Positions 24,362-36,094 are shown, numbered from the stretch's first letter. The stretch is DNA of 64,000 bases from Metallyticus violacea (GCA_030762175.1 CM060843.1:117916869-117980868); one strand, 5' to 3'. A program made the numbers and translations. Notes: a model not told the origin generated them from the letters alone.

Positions 24362-24640
24362 TACCGATACGGATGGCCGAGGTCTCAAAACTACGGATTC
24401 CTAATCGGGAGGTTTAGTGTTCGAATCCCACCAGGACAAAACTTTATGACTGAGATTTTTTTTTCCCCAGGTTTTTATTTATTCCTCATCAATGGCAAAT
24501 ACTAAGCAGATAACATAAACGTAGACCTGAAACGCTCCCTTTCCATAATTGCTTTTCCAATTTATCAGTTCATCCTCAATTAAAAAAAAAAAACGCTAGT
24601 GATTTCTTATAGTAAAAAAAACGGGAGTGAAACACTGTTA
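24362..24640 (+). mobile_element. SINE-A copy, strongly diverged
   Basis: Head GGATGGCCGAGGTCTCAAAA (A box) and GTGTTCGAATCCCACCAGGA (B box), then ATGACTGAGA, a CCAGG segment, CCTCATCAATGGCAAAT and GTAAAAAAAACGGGAGTGAA. The CTCCCTGACTGAGG and GGGGAGGTA segments are heavily mutated, so this is one of the older SINE-A copies here. Confidence 0.85.
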
Positions 24641-25009
24641 AAAATTACATGTAGTCCGTTTAAAAATTGCGAGTGAAATAAGAGATCTTCCATTTTGGGA
24701 AAAAGAAAAAAGAATACTTCAGCATTTTCCAAAGTTTTAAAGGGTTCTTTTAAGCTGACACCAAAACATGGCCAAAGACGAAATTTCCGCTTAACCCCGA
24801 ATGATATCAAGAAATGAAATATACTTTTGCTTCGTTAATCCTTTTCATTTTATGTTTCAGCTTTAAGTGCATTCAATAATAGCGGAAACTTTAAAATACC
24901 CACAATTTTTCTGCTTCTATACCTGTTAACTGAGTAGTTCTGGGGCAACGAGCATCCTAACAGATGTCGGCTTGAACCCTGCACGACACTTGTCATCTGC
25001 GGTGTGTGA

Positions 25010-25120
25010 AGTCTCAATTACGCTAATGCCGCCCGTCGGCCGCCGTTACAGCAGCGACAGGGTACGACCGCGCACGATTATGCACCAAACACGTCCTCCC
25101 CCGTGCATAGGTTAAACCAT
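25010..25120. other. CpG-rich patch in AT-rich surroundings
   Basis: About 13 CpG dinucleotides fall within roughly 90 bp (25022-25112), in strings such as GTCGGCCGCCGTT and ACGACCGCGCACG, while neighbouring kilobases have few. No TATA box, exon or known repeat was recognised next to it. It could be a small regulatory CpG island or the remnant of a GC-rich element. 24641-25009 and 25121-25503 hold nothing else I can name. Confidence 0.5.
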
Positions 25121-25503
25121 TAACAGAGTAATAATAAAAAGTGAATAGCGCCTGGTGCAGCACGCATGCGCGATCACATTTATATGTGTACACATCCATT
25201 GCGAGGCTTTACAGTGGTTTCACAGGCAATGCAACAACTTGTAATACAATGCACACGTTCAATACGCGCAGAGCTTTGTAATAGTGCCCTCTGTATACGT
25301 AACTTCAAGCGTTAATGAAACAGGAACACTTTTCTTGTGGAACGTATAGCAAGGCACTTTAATTAGAAAAACACACTAGCTCGTATGCAAATCACAATTA
25401 CACTGAAACACATACCAAACATGTTAAGTTATTTTGTTACAATAGAAAACATTTATGCATTTATCCTAGTCTAGGATTGTGGGGTAAAATTTCGGTTAAT
25501 AGA

Positions 25504-25668
25504 GTCGGTCCTGGTGGTGTAGTGGTTACCATACTTGTCTCCTACACCCAAATCTCGGGTTCGAACCCGGCCAGGATCGATGGATTTTTTCGGGCGTAAA
25601 AATCCTAAGTATGGCTTCCTTCGGAAGGGAAGTAAAGCCGTGGGTCCCGTGTCGTACATTTGCGGCAC
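25504..25668 (+). mobile_element. SINE-B copy with well-kept tRNA head, 3'-truncated
   Basis: The head is the best preserved in the window. TCCTGG (25509-25514) can pair with CCAGGA (25571-25576) as an acceptor-like stem, the A box reads TGGTGTAGTGGTTACC and the T arm is CGGGTTCGAACCCG. The body follows through GGGTCCCGTGTCGTACATTT and stops at GCGGCAC (25668), so the distal 3' part is missing. The start GTCGGTCCTGGTGG matches the target-site-duplication-defined start of the copy at 35788. Too short and lacking a terminator context for a true tRNA gene. Confidence 0.96.
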
Positions 25669-26587
25669 CTTTATTTTCTATTCTATTTAATGTTAGAGAA
25701 ATGAAATTTGGAGTAATTGCTTTATACTAAATTACAACATGTTTATGATGAGATTCTGTTACACACCATATAGCTTTCTTGCCAGTGTTCCGTCGTGAGA
25801 CGTGATTTCATCTGATTACTTAAGTTTGAGACTATAAGCCAACGCCATCACGACGGTTATTCCTACGTCGCCTCCCACAATGCTTCAGATGTACGAGGGT
25901 TGTAAAAAGGAAGTAGTAACATCATATCAATATTTGCGAAACAATGCTGATATATTCCTTCAGCATAAGACCCCGTCATATTTATTACTTTTTGCCTTAT
26001 TTTTGGAAGGCGCACTGTTGTTTTTAATACCAGCGAATATGCACCTTTCTGCTTGAAGTGTTGCTTCTGCTGTATGGCACAATTCCCTCGAAGTGATTCT
26101 TTAATTTGGAAAAGGAATCTTAAGTCGCAGGAACAATATTTAGTGAACATGGATACCTCCCATGCAAATTTGCAATAACAAGAACATCTTTAAATACCTT
26201 CAAACTTATTTGATACGATGTTCCTCGCCTATCCACTCTCGACAGGGACTGAATCCACTTCCTGTAGAATGCTGCAGTGTCAGATGTCTAGCGAAACGCG
26301 AACACACCAATATGCTACCATCCGGTGTGTCAAATTTGCTTCTTGTAGACCCCTCAAGCTTTTCCTTCTAAGTAACATATCACTTTTGACCCGCACATGT
26401 TCAAACAACCAAATGCGGCGCCCTTTAACACCACTACTTCAGACCTTGTTGCTGTAACTTCTATGGGTGCATGAGATGTGTACGCTCTCCACTGTGAGAC
26501 AATGCTAGCAACCTCACTTGTTACAATGGAATATGGCGAATGTATTACCTCCACCTTTTACGACCTTCATATCAGTTGGGTTATTTT
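25669..26587. other. Unassigned, possible transposon end
   Basis: ACGAGGGTTGTAAAAAGGAA at about 25892 resembles the terminal repeats of some insect mariner elements, but no transposase motif could be firmly read in either direction. The 95-codon minus frame at 25863-26150 is not recognised. Confidence 0.4.
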
Positions 26588-26592
26588 TCTTT

Positions 26593-26636
<44 letters not shown>

Positions 26637-26637
26637 T
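26588..26637. repeat. (CTTT)n microsatellite at SINE-B 3' end
   Basis: About twelve CTTT units (AAAG on the minus strand) directly follow the 3' end of the minus-strand SINE-B, so the repeat probably expanded from that element's A-rich tail. Confidence 0.95.
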
Positions 26638-26640
26638 TTT

Positions 26641-26878
26641 GATTAATTTATTTATGAACGCTCTTTAACAGTTCAGGCCATAGCGTCCCATTCAACCCAG
26701 GGCGTGGAACGGCCGACAAATTTTGCTCAGAGGCCTCTCTTTCAGGCTTGAGGTTCTTTATCGTGCCGTAAATGTGCGACACGGAACCCACGGCTTTACT
26801 TCCCTTCCGAAGGAAGCCATACTTAAGATTTTTACGCCCGAAAAAATCTATTGATGTTGGCCGGGTTCCGATTGGGTT
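26641..26878 (-). mobile_element. SINE-B copy, 5' head truncated
   Basis: The minus strand has AACCCGGCCAAC in place of the B-box end, then TTTTTTCGGGCGTAAAAATC, GGCTTCCTTCGGAAGGGAAG, GTGGGTTCCGTGTCGCACAT, CAAGCCTGAAAGAGAGGCC and GAACTGTTAAAGAGCG, ending at the AAAG tail. Most of the body matches the 35788 copy; the A-box half of the head is gone. Confidence 0.95.
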
Positions 26879-26989
26879 ATAAATAAGCAGACTGGAGTTA
26901 TGTTGATATTGGGCAGTAGGCAACCGGTGGGAGGGGGTTATAAAAGGTCACGAACTACCAACCACAATCTCCCTTTACGACTGTCACTA

Positions 26990-28250
26990 ATCGCCATTAT
27001 ATTTCTATTGGATATGAAACATTCTATAGGCCTTCCCTTCCAATGTGGTAATTCTATTTATGTATTTCATAGTTTTTGTAACGATTTTTATTTTGGAAGA
27101 ATGTCTACCTAACTCTAGCTGTGATACATCATTTGGCGATGCTATCGGTAGACCCAGAATCTCTTTACAAAAAGTTATATTTATTTTATGAACATTTTTC
27201 CATGAGTCCTCCACAGCCATACTTTCTCCCCATATAATTTTGTCTTCTTCTGTGGTTGTGTAAATTATTTCAAGCCATATAACTCTTTATTTGGAATTCT
27301 TCTTAACATCCATCTGCTTTTCCTTTTGCTATTGCCATTTTTGATGTTCATTCCAACTTCCATTAGAAGCTAATCTTGTCCTTATTAAATTTCCTCTACA
27401 CGTGCATTTCTCTCCCGTTCACCTGTCATTTCTCATCTTTTCCCAATTTATAAGTTCTTTTAAAATCCACGATCTTTGATCTATTTTTCACATATTTTTA
27501 ATCCCCATTCTTTACAAAAATTGTTCAATATTTCTACTGCCCTCCTCAGTCCTCTAGTAGATATAGATCCAATTACTAATCATCTGCAAAAAGCAATCTT
27601 TGTTATTTCTTTATTATTAATTACTGTAAAATATATATTTTCTCTTTGAACCGTCCTGAATGTCATAAAAATAAGATTAATTAGTTTCAAATTGCTTTCT
27701 CAGAGCTTTTTGGTTTACATCCTTTTTTTTTACCCGACAGTAATAGAGCACTTAATAACCCATTTACTGATTCAATCCAACATGTCATCTACTCGTTAAT
27801 TTCCGTTTATATTGCAGATATAGTCTCTGGGGTTTTAATCTTTTGCATATATGGAGTACCCCTAACATATGTATTTATGATGTTTTCCTCTTTTTTCTAT
27901 TTCCTTTGTGAATTTCTCTCTCTTCTGCAATTATAATTCTCTGATGAATTTTCCTTGCCTTCCTTACTCTACTCCTTAGCTTTTATAGTTTATCATTCCA
28001 TATTTTATACTCTTTTTCATATCTCTAGCTTACTCCATAGCAATTTGTATTTGTTTATTCTGATCTCTCTATTTGTAGTACAGGGCTTACTATTTCTGCG
28101 AAACCCCTCATTCTTCCACTTTTTAAATTTGATATTAACGATTTTTCTCTCCATCTTTCGCTGATAAATCCTAATGGGTTTAATTTTTCTCTATGTAAGT
28201 CTCTATATTTGAGTCCGACCTAGCAATGCAGGGAATACACTCTTTCTAAG
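26990..28250 (-). pseudogene. LINE remnant with internal deletion of the RT core
   Basis: Read on the minus strand from high to low coordinates. 28250-27750 gives a lysine/arginine-rich linker (IIIAEEREIHKGNRKK, then VNGLLSALLLSG). About 27745-27690 gives KGCKPKSSEKAI, comparable with the KGCPQGSVLGP motif of LINE reverse transcriptases. At 27578-27594 there is FADD, followed after a one-base frameshift by LVIGSISTRGLRRAVEILNN, the catalytic YxDD region and its downstream helix. At 27220-27005 there is a C-terminal piece (NITFCKEILGLP, then VSQLELGR) matching the segment FCKxVLGLP...ELGR common in such proteins. The linker runs almost directly into the PQGS-like motif, so the fingers/palm part with motif A is missing (roughly half a kilobase judged from family layout). 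Multiple stops are present. This element is not obviously the same lineage as the LINE at 12-14 kb. Confidence 0.75.
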
Positions 28251-28442
28251 ATGTGGCATGCGAATTTTTCATTTATAAGTCGGTTTTGAAATATAAGAGT
28301 TGGGAAATTTGTATTTATCCCAGTCTAAGCCAATCTTCTTTCTAATTTCTGAGTAATAGCAACAAAGACAAATATAATTTGCAATATACAGGGGTGCGTA
28401 TATTCGCTTACTGTATAGTACACTAATGGTCGATCACCAGCA

Positions 28443-28620
28443 TTAATCATTAACTTCGATTTTGGCAAGTTTACTGCAAACCCCACTTCCCTCTACTTCT
28501 TTCAATTGGATCCTTGAGCATTTGTTCCAGATCTGTAATAGGACTATATCGTCTGCGAAACAAACATTTGCAAGTCTTCGTCCATTTGTATCTATGCGCT
28601 TTTCAGTTTTCACCGGTTCA
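28443..28620 (-). pseudogene. LINE reverse-transcriptase fragment (FADD motif)
   Basis: The minus frame reads IDTNGRRLANVCFADDIVLL and then LKEVEGSGVCSKLAKIEVN, matching the RTE-like LINE segment G(K/R)RL.NLRFADDIVLL...VGLKIN.SKT. Only this piece (about 55 codons) survives. It lies just upstream, in minus orientation, of the larger LINE remnant, but that one has its own FADD motif, so this is a separate insertion. Confidence 0.72.
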
Positions 28621-30302
28621 TTTTTCTGAGAATATATAAACATATAAACAATATACGAGAGATCAGGTCAATTTATTTTAATCCACTATTCATGTTTGAT
28701 ATCGTTTTTTTTATCTCTATTCCTACTTTTGCATATCTTTTTGTGCATATTTTGTCTAAAATGCTGATATACTTGCTGCCTTTAAGCCTTCAATAATACT
28801 TGCATTTTTAAAGAGAAACAGATCTTACCACAGGACTAAGCATAATCGGCGTTGTACATGATTTTCATGGTAGCTCAAAGCGCTAATTCCCGGCAAAGCG
28901 GAATCGCAACACAATGAAAATAAGCGTGTTGACCTGCTACATCCACAGTTTGTTAGAAAAGTGCCATTCCCACGCATCACTTCATCTTCCGAAATTGAGT
29001 CAACCTGAAAGCTTAAAAGGTCACTAATTGCAGACACGTGACCCTGGTATTTGTATAACCCTCTGTAATTGGATGTTACAGAGCGGGAGTGATAGAGTAA
29101 TTCACCCACGCTTAGTATTCTTTACTGATAAAGTATAGTTCTATTTACGTTGACATGTTTCTAAGCAAAATAACAGATTTTGGAGAACAGCAAATCCCGA
29201 GCGAGACAATCGGCGCATGATGCGCAATAAATGCATATAGAGCCATTCTGAGAATACCATAAATGCAGAAAGATTGGAGAATGACATGTTCGCGCTGTTT
29301 TTTAACTGAATGCCCATTTGGGTATTCCCGGCAAGAACTGTTGTTACATTTTTCTAAAAATATGCCCGAAATGTGTGAATGTCAGCGGACAAAATTTCTA
29401 ACACCTCCTATAATGTTACTCTCTTTTTTAAAATTTAAATTACGAGAATCTGAATCATTACATCCGCCTCGCTAAGAGCTACCGGTCTGACTGCTAACCG
29501 TGAAGCGGACGACAAAATCATGAAAGAATTCGTCCGTATTAGTACAGGTTAATGTTCAATTGTCAACTTTTTATAATTCATTGATCATTTGTTCAAAATA
29601 CCAACTTCATATTCAATTTCTAAGGTATGTCAAATGTTTACATTTAGTACATAATTAGTTTCCGTTATCTAAAATAAAATTATATTCAGTCAGCATGAAG
29701 CTCGTGTTCTCTTACTTCTGTTTCTATTTTATTTGGACATCTTGTATTAGGTCTGGAACTTTCGCGTTTCGAAAACTATGGGTATTTCTAACAGGCTGGG
29801 AAACTGCTGGTACACAAATTCCTTGGCACAATATTTGTACTTACGGGAAGAGAAGGGCGAATTGCGAATCTGGTGAGTTGCGAATCAAATGCCCCTCTTC
29901 CAGCTTCACAGCGATGCATAATTCATAACAGCTTTCATTATCTATCGCTAAATTTTCTCGGCAAACAAACCACAGAGAATGCTAACAGAGTCCGTTCGTC
30001 CACTGTTTGCGAGCACTGTGATTGCAAACTTTTCTTGTTTACTCTTTGCTCGAAGCTAATACGCTCCACTTTTTTTATTCAATTGGATCTGGAAACTTCT
30101 CCAATTAGACCTATAGTTTGAAATTAAGTTCAAGTGAAGGTAATTTTCTCTATTGTGGGCGATTTGAAACATATCATCTAATTGCAGCAAAATGGTTCAA
30201 ATAGCGGTGGATACATTTTGTGAATTCACTACTTACATGAGTAATGTATTAAATTTAAAATGAAATCAAATTCATCTAAAGATCTTTCATTATATATATA
30301 TA

Positions 30303-30378
30303 TATATAATAGAGGGTAACGTTGGAGCATAAAGTACACATATATAATAGAGGATAACATTAGAGCATAAAGTACACA
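30303..30378. repeat. Two-copy 38-bp tandem repeat in a TA/CA-rich block
   Basis: Units 30303-30340 and 30341-30378 both run TATATAATAGAGG...GAGCATAAAGTACACA. They differ at three positions, each G in the first unit and A in the second. (TA)n precedes (30291-30309) and CA, CG, TA and TACA repeats follow to about 30414. Confidence 0.93.
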
Positions 30379-32892
30379 CACACACGCGCGCATATATATA
30401 TACATACATACACATGTTCTAACGATATCCTCCTATTTACAGTACCCAAGTTTTGTTAGTATAAGATTTAATGAACTTCCCGTTGGACATAAAATTATCG
30501 ACCGTAAAAGATGAAGTAAACAGTAAAGTATTAAAATCAGAAATGGCTAAGTATAAGTTGAAAGGATCACATAATATTTTAAACGTTTTGCCATTACTGA
30601 AGTATTCAACATTCAGCGAATGTCTACGTATGTCACTAATTGTTTTTGTATTTATAATTACGTCAATGATAATAATTAACAAATACTAAATTCTGCCAAG
30701 TACTCACTAAAATAAAAAAAAATGTTTAAAATATAACATAAATACAAATATAAACGATACAAGATATTTAAAAAAATACCTACTTATGATTTGAAAGTTA
30801 ATGCTTTTAAGAGATTTGATGCTCTGAAAAAACTCATAAAAATAAGTGAACGAAGATTTGTTACTGATTTCACTGTAATTTTTTTTCTTTTATAGTTCAC
30901 AAGAAACACTTAGAAATATACTTCAAAATAGCCTTCTCCGGTCTCAATATGTGTAGTTTTTTGTAAAATTTTAATGCATTCCCTCATACTTATATCCCAG
31001 GAGTTGCAAAATATGACACAGTCAATGTAATATGCAGTAGCCTTTCTGGTTTTTGTTAACAAAATTTCGGAAATGATCCGAAAAGTGTTAAATTTGAGCT
31101 ATGAGATAGTCATTTTAATGCCACAGGACAATGAGTACTGGTAGAATTTTCATGTTTTGTTAACAACTCAAATACAATGAAGTTATTTGAGTTATGGTCC
31201 GTCGAGCGCGACTGCTTACTAGGGAAGTGGAGCTGCAGCAATCGGAAAAAGGAAGATGGAGTCACTGCGTCTATGCAGTATTTTTATCTTAAATTTATAT
31301 TTTAATATGATGTTATATTTAAAACTAATAATAATAAGCAATATTATCTGATTTATAAGAGATGTTTAAAAGTATGCCCCTCAGCGGCAATACATTGCTG
31401 GAAAATTCTCGCAATTTATCTATTTTTCCATAAGAACCTGGCGGTTTAGAATAGTTTTATTGTCAATGAGAAATTCATGTGACCTTTTGACAAGTTGGCG
31501 AAGAGTTTCTCTACCTGGAGCACGATTACAAATTGCCTACCAACGTTTCTGCAAGAAAATTTTTCACTTATTATCTTACATTAATCTTGAAAACTTGCAT
31601 AGCCACTTGCTCACAATGCCGCCCTGAAACTAAAAGATGATACCTGCACATGCATTATATGGCCTTGACTGAATTCCCCCAGTAAGCAGCCGCGCTCTGT
31701 TGGCTCGTAACTCAAATAACTCATTGATGTTTTTAGTCGACCTGCCTTCGCAGCTGAGCAAGATCGCTGTATACGCCCACTTCGTCGATCGGCAATTTCC
31801 CCTGGCATATCTACTACTTAGCACAACTTTCAACAACAACAGCATCTTAAATATTCCTTGATTTTATAATGCATTCTAACCTGTATTTAGGGAGTTGTTG
31901 AGGTAGTGTTTGTACACATTTCTGATGTCTCTTAATGATATTTGCTACCAACTTACAACAACTCTACTTCCGTAATTCCTGCAGCTACTTTCATTAATTT
32001 TCTCTTCAGTAAAGGGCATTTTCTATAAATTTAATTTTTTTTTTTCTGTTTGAGCGATAATATCTCAATACAATGCACTGGAGTAAAATTCACTTCACTA
32101 ATACATCAATTGTCTCTGATAACATAAAGACTTGAGTTCTACTGATTAGTTAATCGCAAACTGAATTATTTTATCACAAAGATAGAATTAACACTCTCGT
32201 AACAGATAGCTGCGCCTTCTTGTGCATGTGCGGCCATCAAAGCAGGAATTTCTTGTAGTATATCATAAGAACTTCTTTTTGGAATATGATATAACGAAAT
32301 TCAGGGACTGTCTACTTTGGTATGTGCAGTATCAAATGTTGTAATGCAAAGAAGAACAAAGAAACGGTCTATCCAAATGCTTCGTCTGCAACAAGATCTG
32401 TGGCTCATGATTCTTATATTCCGTACCTAAGCCACTTGAAACAGTTACCAGTTCAATTCAGATACGGGCATCAGTATTACGTATGTCTCATATATAATGC
32501 ACAAGAGCTATGCACACAAAGGTAGTTAAATAATAAAATATATTTGTTTTTTTTAAGCGTTTGGATTCCATAATAAGTGAAAGAGTTTATTAGCTTTAGA
32601 TGTCACAGAGTGTTTGTATAGAAACAGGGGAAAAGCTATTTTTCAATACTTCATTAAACAAGAATTCTGCTAAAAGAATCACGTGCCATAGTATGCTGAC
32701 CTGATGGTCTAATTGCCGTTTTCACATTTGATTCATTAGGCATTGGAATTCTTAGATAAGTTAGATATGAATTATATGCAAAAATATATATCAAGGGGAC
32801 AGTGGTAATAATGAGCAATGAAGTAGAAAATTAAATCAGCGGACACTACGTCTTGATTTAGCTACTACAAATCAAGATGTTAGTACGGCAGA

Positions 32893-32916
32893 TTTATTTT
32901 ATTTTATTTTATTTTT
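32893..32916. repeat. (TTTTA)n short repeat
   Basis: About four TTTTA units ending in T5. No retroposon body is recognised beside it. Confidence 0.9.
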
Positions 32917-35787
32917 GTCCCAGTCATGAAGAGTATCACAATAGACGTGCCATTCTTGCTACATACTAGCTGAAAATCAGTTTTCCTTGAGCAAGCAACA
33001 TCAGTTCTGCTAATAGCTCCCCACATCATAATTCCAAGAGTTGGAGAAATAAGCCTCTTGAGAACGGCTGTATCTGCTCTTTTTGCGATACATTTTAATG
33101 AGTCCCTTCTCTTCACTCTTTTACCAATCATTGCACTACAGCATGATGTTCTTATATTTTATATCCCAATGCCAACTATGCGACTATTTTCTAAGTCAGA
33201 ATAGAGGCTATGATTTGCTCATACGCCTTCTCTGCGCATGCTGTACATTTTACATAAAATATTCCAGAAAAGTTCCAAGACTATGCCTATAAATAGTAGA
33301 GTACATATTTGACTTAAATTGTGCCACCAAAACCTAAACAGCCTCTCCTTCTGCGGCGATAAACGTTCTCAGAGCCTTTTTTATTTTGTGAGAGCTTCCT
33401 GGAAGTTCTGTTCTCGAAGCACATCGAACACTTGTTGATCGGCGTCGAATCTCGTTCACGGATTCACGGGTGCTGCTCTTTGGTTTCTGCTTAAATGTGG
33501 AAGTGGAAGAAGTTGCAGAGGCCAAACACAGTGACGGAGGAAGGAGGACCATGTCGTGGTGTCTCACATGAATATCTCTGAGTTGGTGCTTTGCGCTACA
33601 CTTCTGGTATTTTGTGCCAAATATTTTCCCTCATACAACTCAGAGTGATATTTGCAATGTCCTGGAAGCTTTTCTGTAGATTTTATGCGCAATTTTTTCC
33701 ACATTTTTGGGTTCGTGCCCATGGACCGTCTCGCTGACATTTCTTTGTCGTCTTCCGCAGAGTGCCATACAATACATTTTTGCCGATTGTTTCCTTTAAA
33801 TTGAACAAATCAATTTAAAGATCTCCAATTCTTATTTGCCGAATTTGATGCACTGGTTGAAGATAGCGATCTTCTCTAGTTTGTAGTTCATAATAAAATC
33901 GTAAATCTGTCCTTGCAAGTAACATAAGCTTGTGATCACAGCACCCCTATGTTCATTACATGTCGACATAACTAATGAAGTTAACAACTCACAATTGCTG
34001 CACGTGCTTCATTTTATTTTCGTACTATAGGCTGAGCCTTGGAACTTTTTGACACACCTTGTATGCAATGCAACAGTGAATAACTATTTTTAGTTTATGC
34101 CATTATTTGTGTACTTTGGAACGGGCTTTTCGGATGGGGGTTTTAATTAATATATGGGGAGTTTAATTTAACGGTATTTAATTTTTGAATGCTGAATAAT
34201 TAATTAGATGGTTAAACGATCTTCTTGCGTTGCCTCGGCTCTTGAAGTCTGGAGTTAGATGTTTCCTGTTTCTCTGGTTCCAAAGTAGAGGATAGGAATC
34301 TTAGGGGAATATGACGTGGTGTTATTAGGGAAGGAAGGTGCTTCTTCACTGGAAATTTCGGCTGTAGTTGAACTTTTAACTCTTTGGACAATTGAAGATT
34401 TTAGGAACATACTGTGCGTCTGTCGTGTGGTTATAATTCCGGTTTTATATGCACTGTATACTTTTCCCTCAGGTTCAAATTCACTGTCTTCACTCGGAGG
34501 TCTATAGACACAATTTACGCACTTTGATTCTTCCGTTATAACTGCACACAGTTTGTAATTCGACAGTCACCTATAACTTCGTGATAACATTTGATGATAA
34601 CACTAATCGCTTTGCCATAAAAATTTTATAGTAATATTTCATGGACGGTTATAACCTTAGCAATAATTTGTATTCTCTTACTCTTATTACTCTTGCTCTC
34701 ACTCTTCGGTTACTGTTACACTTCTATCTCTCTCCTGTAATCAAACTTCTTATATTTGATATTCAATTTATTATGTGAATTCGCTCCGCCCCTCGCGAAA
34801 ATTTATTTCCTTTAAATATTATTGAACTTGGTTCACTTCTAGTCCCTTATTGGACCACAATAGACACCGTTTATATTACATGCTCGTTCCTATTCGTTAG
34901 GTTTTGAAATATGTTTATTAGTTGAACCAGCTCACTTACTTTCTAAAATCAATGTTACCATGTTCGGGCTTACTATAAGAAAGGAGACATTTGCCATATA
35001 TGCGGTGCCTTTGTGGTTATTACCTTTTACTTCTCCACATATAGATTCATATACTAAAGGTTTGGATAAGGCACGATTCGGTCATATATCTGCGGCAGTC
35101 CTTTGACACTGTCGGAAATAGCTAAAATTTGGTTTCTTTTAAGACATCTTTTCCGCATGCGGATCTTCTTTTGAATGTGGCAAGTTACAGTTATCGATTG
35201 AAATCATATTTCTTGCTATGACTGTTTAAAGTGTAATAAAACATTTTGTCTCGTCGACAAACCTGTCTTGGGGGATTAGCGAAAGTGTAAAATGGGTCCA
35301 CTCTCAACAAAAGACTATTTTCTTTCCAGGCGAGGCTATTGTCCTCTACCAAACCGTTCCGACAAATGAACATGTCCTTTTGCTATACAGTCTGCCTTTT
35401 TGACAAATGTTCAGAAATGTAACCCTTGTCTGAATGCTACTTATTGAACAAAAATACAGATATACCTATATACACACACTAACAATAATAATAATAAAAT
35501 CCTGATCATAATTGTAACACTGGTACCATTGATAATTATATCATTCTTGACCTTGTTAAAGAATACCTGAAATGAAATGCAAGTATTATTATAATTGCCA
35601 TTGGAAGCAATTATCTTTAGAATAACAAATTTTGAGGCAACAATTCCTGCTTCAATTCAGCGGACATTAAATGAAACCAAGATTCAAAATACAAATTTAT
35701 ATTAATTTAATATTACATTATTAATTTCAAATTGTACAATTTCTGCAGTACACCTATCTACTGAATGCTCTCAACCCTTCCCTTCCT

Positions 35788-36082
35788 GTCGGTCCTGGTG
35801 GTGTAGTGGTTACCAAACTTGCCTCCTAAACAAAAGAACCTGGCCGGGACCAATGGATTTTTTCGGGCGTAAAAATCGTAAGTATAGCTTCCTTCGGAAG
35901 GGAAGTAAAGCCGTGGGTCCCGTGTCGTATATTTACAGCACGAAAAAGAACCTCAAGCCTGAAAGAGAGGCCTCTGAGCAAAATTAGTCGGCCGTTTCGC
36001 GCCCTGAGTTGAATGGGACGCTGATGACGTGAGATGTTAAAGAGCATCCATAAATAAATCAACAAAAAAAAAAAAAAATAAT
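35788..36082 (+). mobile_element. SINE-B near full-length copy with 12-bp target-site duplication
   Basis: It starts GTCGGTCCTGGTGGTGTAG and runs through CTTGCCTCCTAAAC, CGGGCGTAAAAATCG, CTTCCTTCGGAAGGGAAG, GTGGGTCCCGTGTCGTATAT, CTCAAGCCTGAAAGAGAGGC, GGACGCTGATGACGTGAG and GTTAAAGAGCATCC, ending in a poly-A tail (about 36064-36078). CCTTCCCTTCCT lies at 35776-35787 and 36083-36094, a perfect 12-bp target-site duplication. About 20 bp around the B box are deleted (ACAAAAGAACCTGGCCGGGA), so its promoter is broken, presumably after insertion. This copy defines the family's ends. Confidence 0.97.
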
Positions 36083-36094
36083 CCTTCCCTTCCT

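Larger units (their letters stand above)
28644..35775. other. 7-kb AT-rich stretch, mostly unassigned
   Basis: Apart from the small repeats at 30303 and 32893, no family or exon could be named. Segments 28820-29110 and 31370-31860 have more balanced composition and open frames of 65-95 codons without recognisable motifs. A minus-strand trace near 33000 (LISPTLGIMMWG) faintly resembles the YGI..WG motif of jockey-like LINEs and is noted as a rejected call. Confidence 0.5.

Noticed and set aside
25509..25576. Functional tRNA-Glu gene
   Set aside because: The sequence runs straight into the SINE-B body, lacks a T-run terminator after the tRNA part, and the anticodon arm does not pair well.
25863..26150. 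Mariner 3' end (minus frame, ACGAGGGTTGTAAAAAGG terminus)
   Set aside because: Only the terminal sequence and a weak GSYAEG piece suggest it. No catalytic motif, no second terminus.
32904..33131. LINE or Tc1 fragment on the minus strand (LISPTLGIMMWG)
   Set aside because: It resembles the YGI..WG motif of jockey-like LINEs in two frames, but the match is too short and its neighbours do not continue it.
33334..33780. Transposon-like minus-strand frame of 77 codons with preceding basic residues
   Set aside because: The composition suggested a transposase, but no motif of any family could be aligned by eye.
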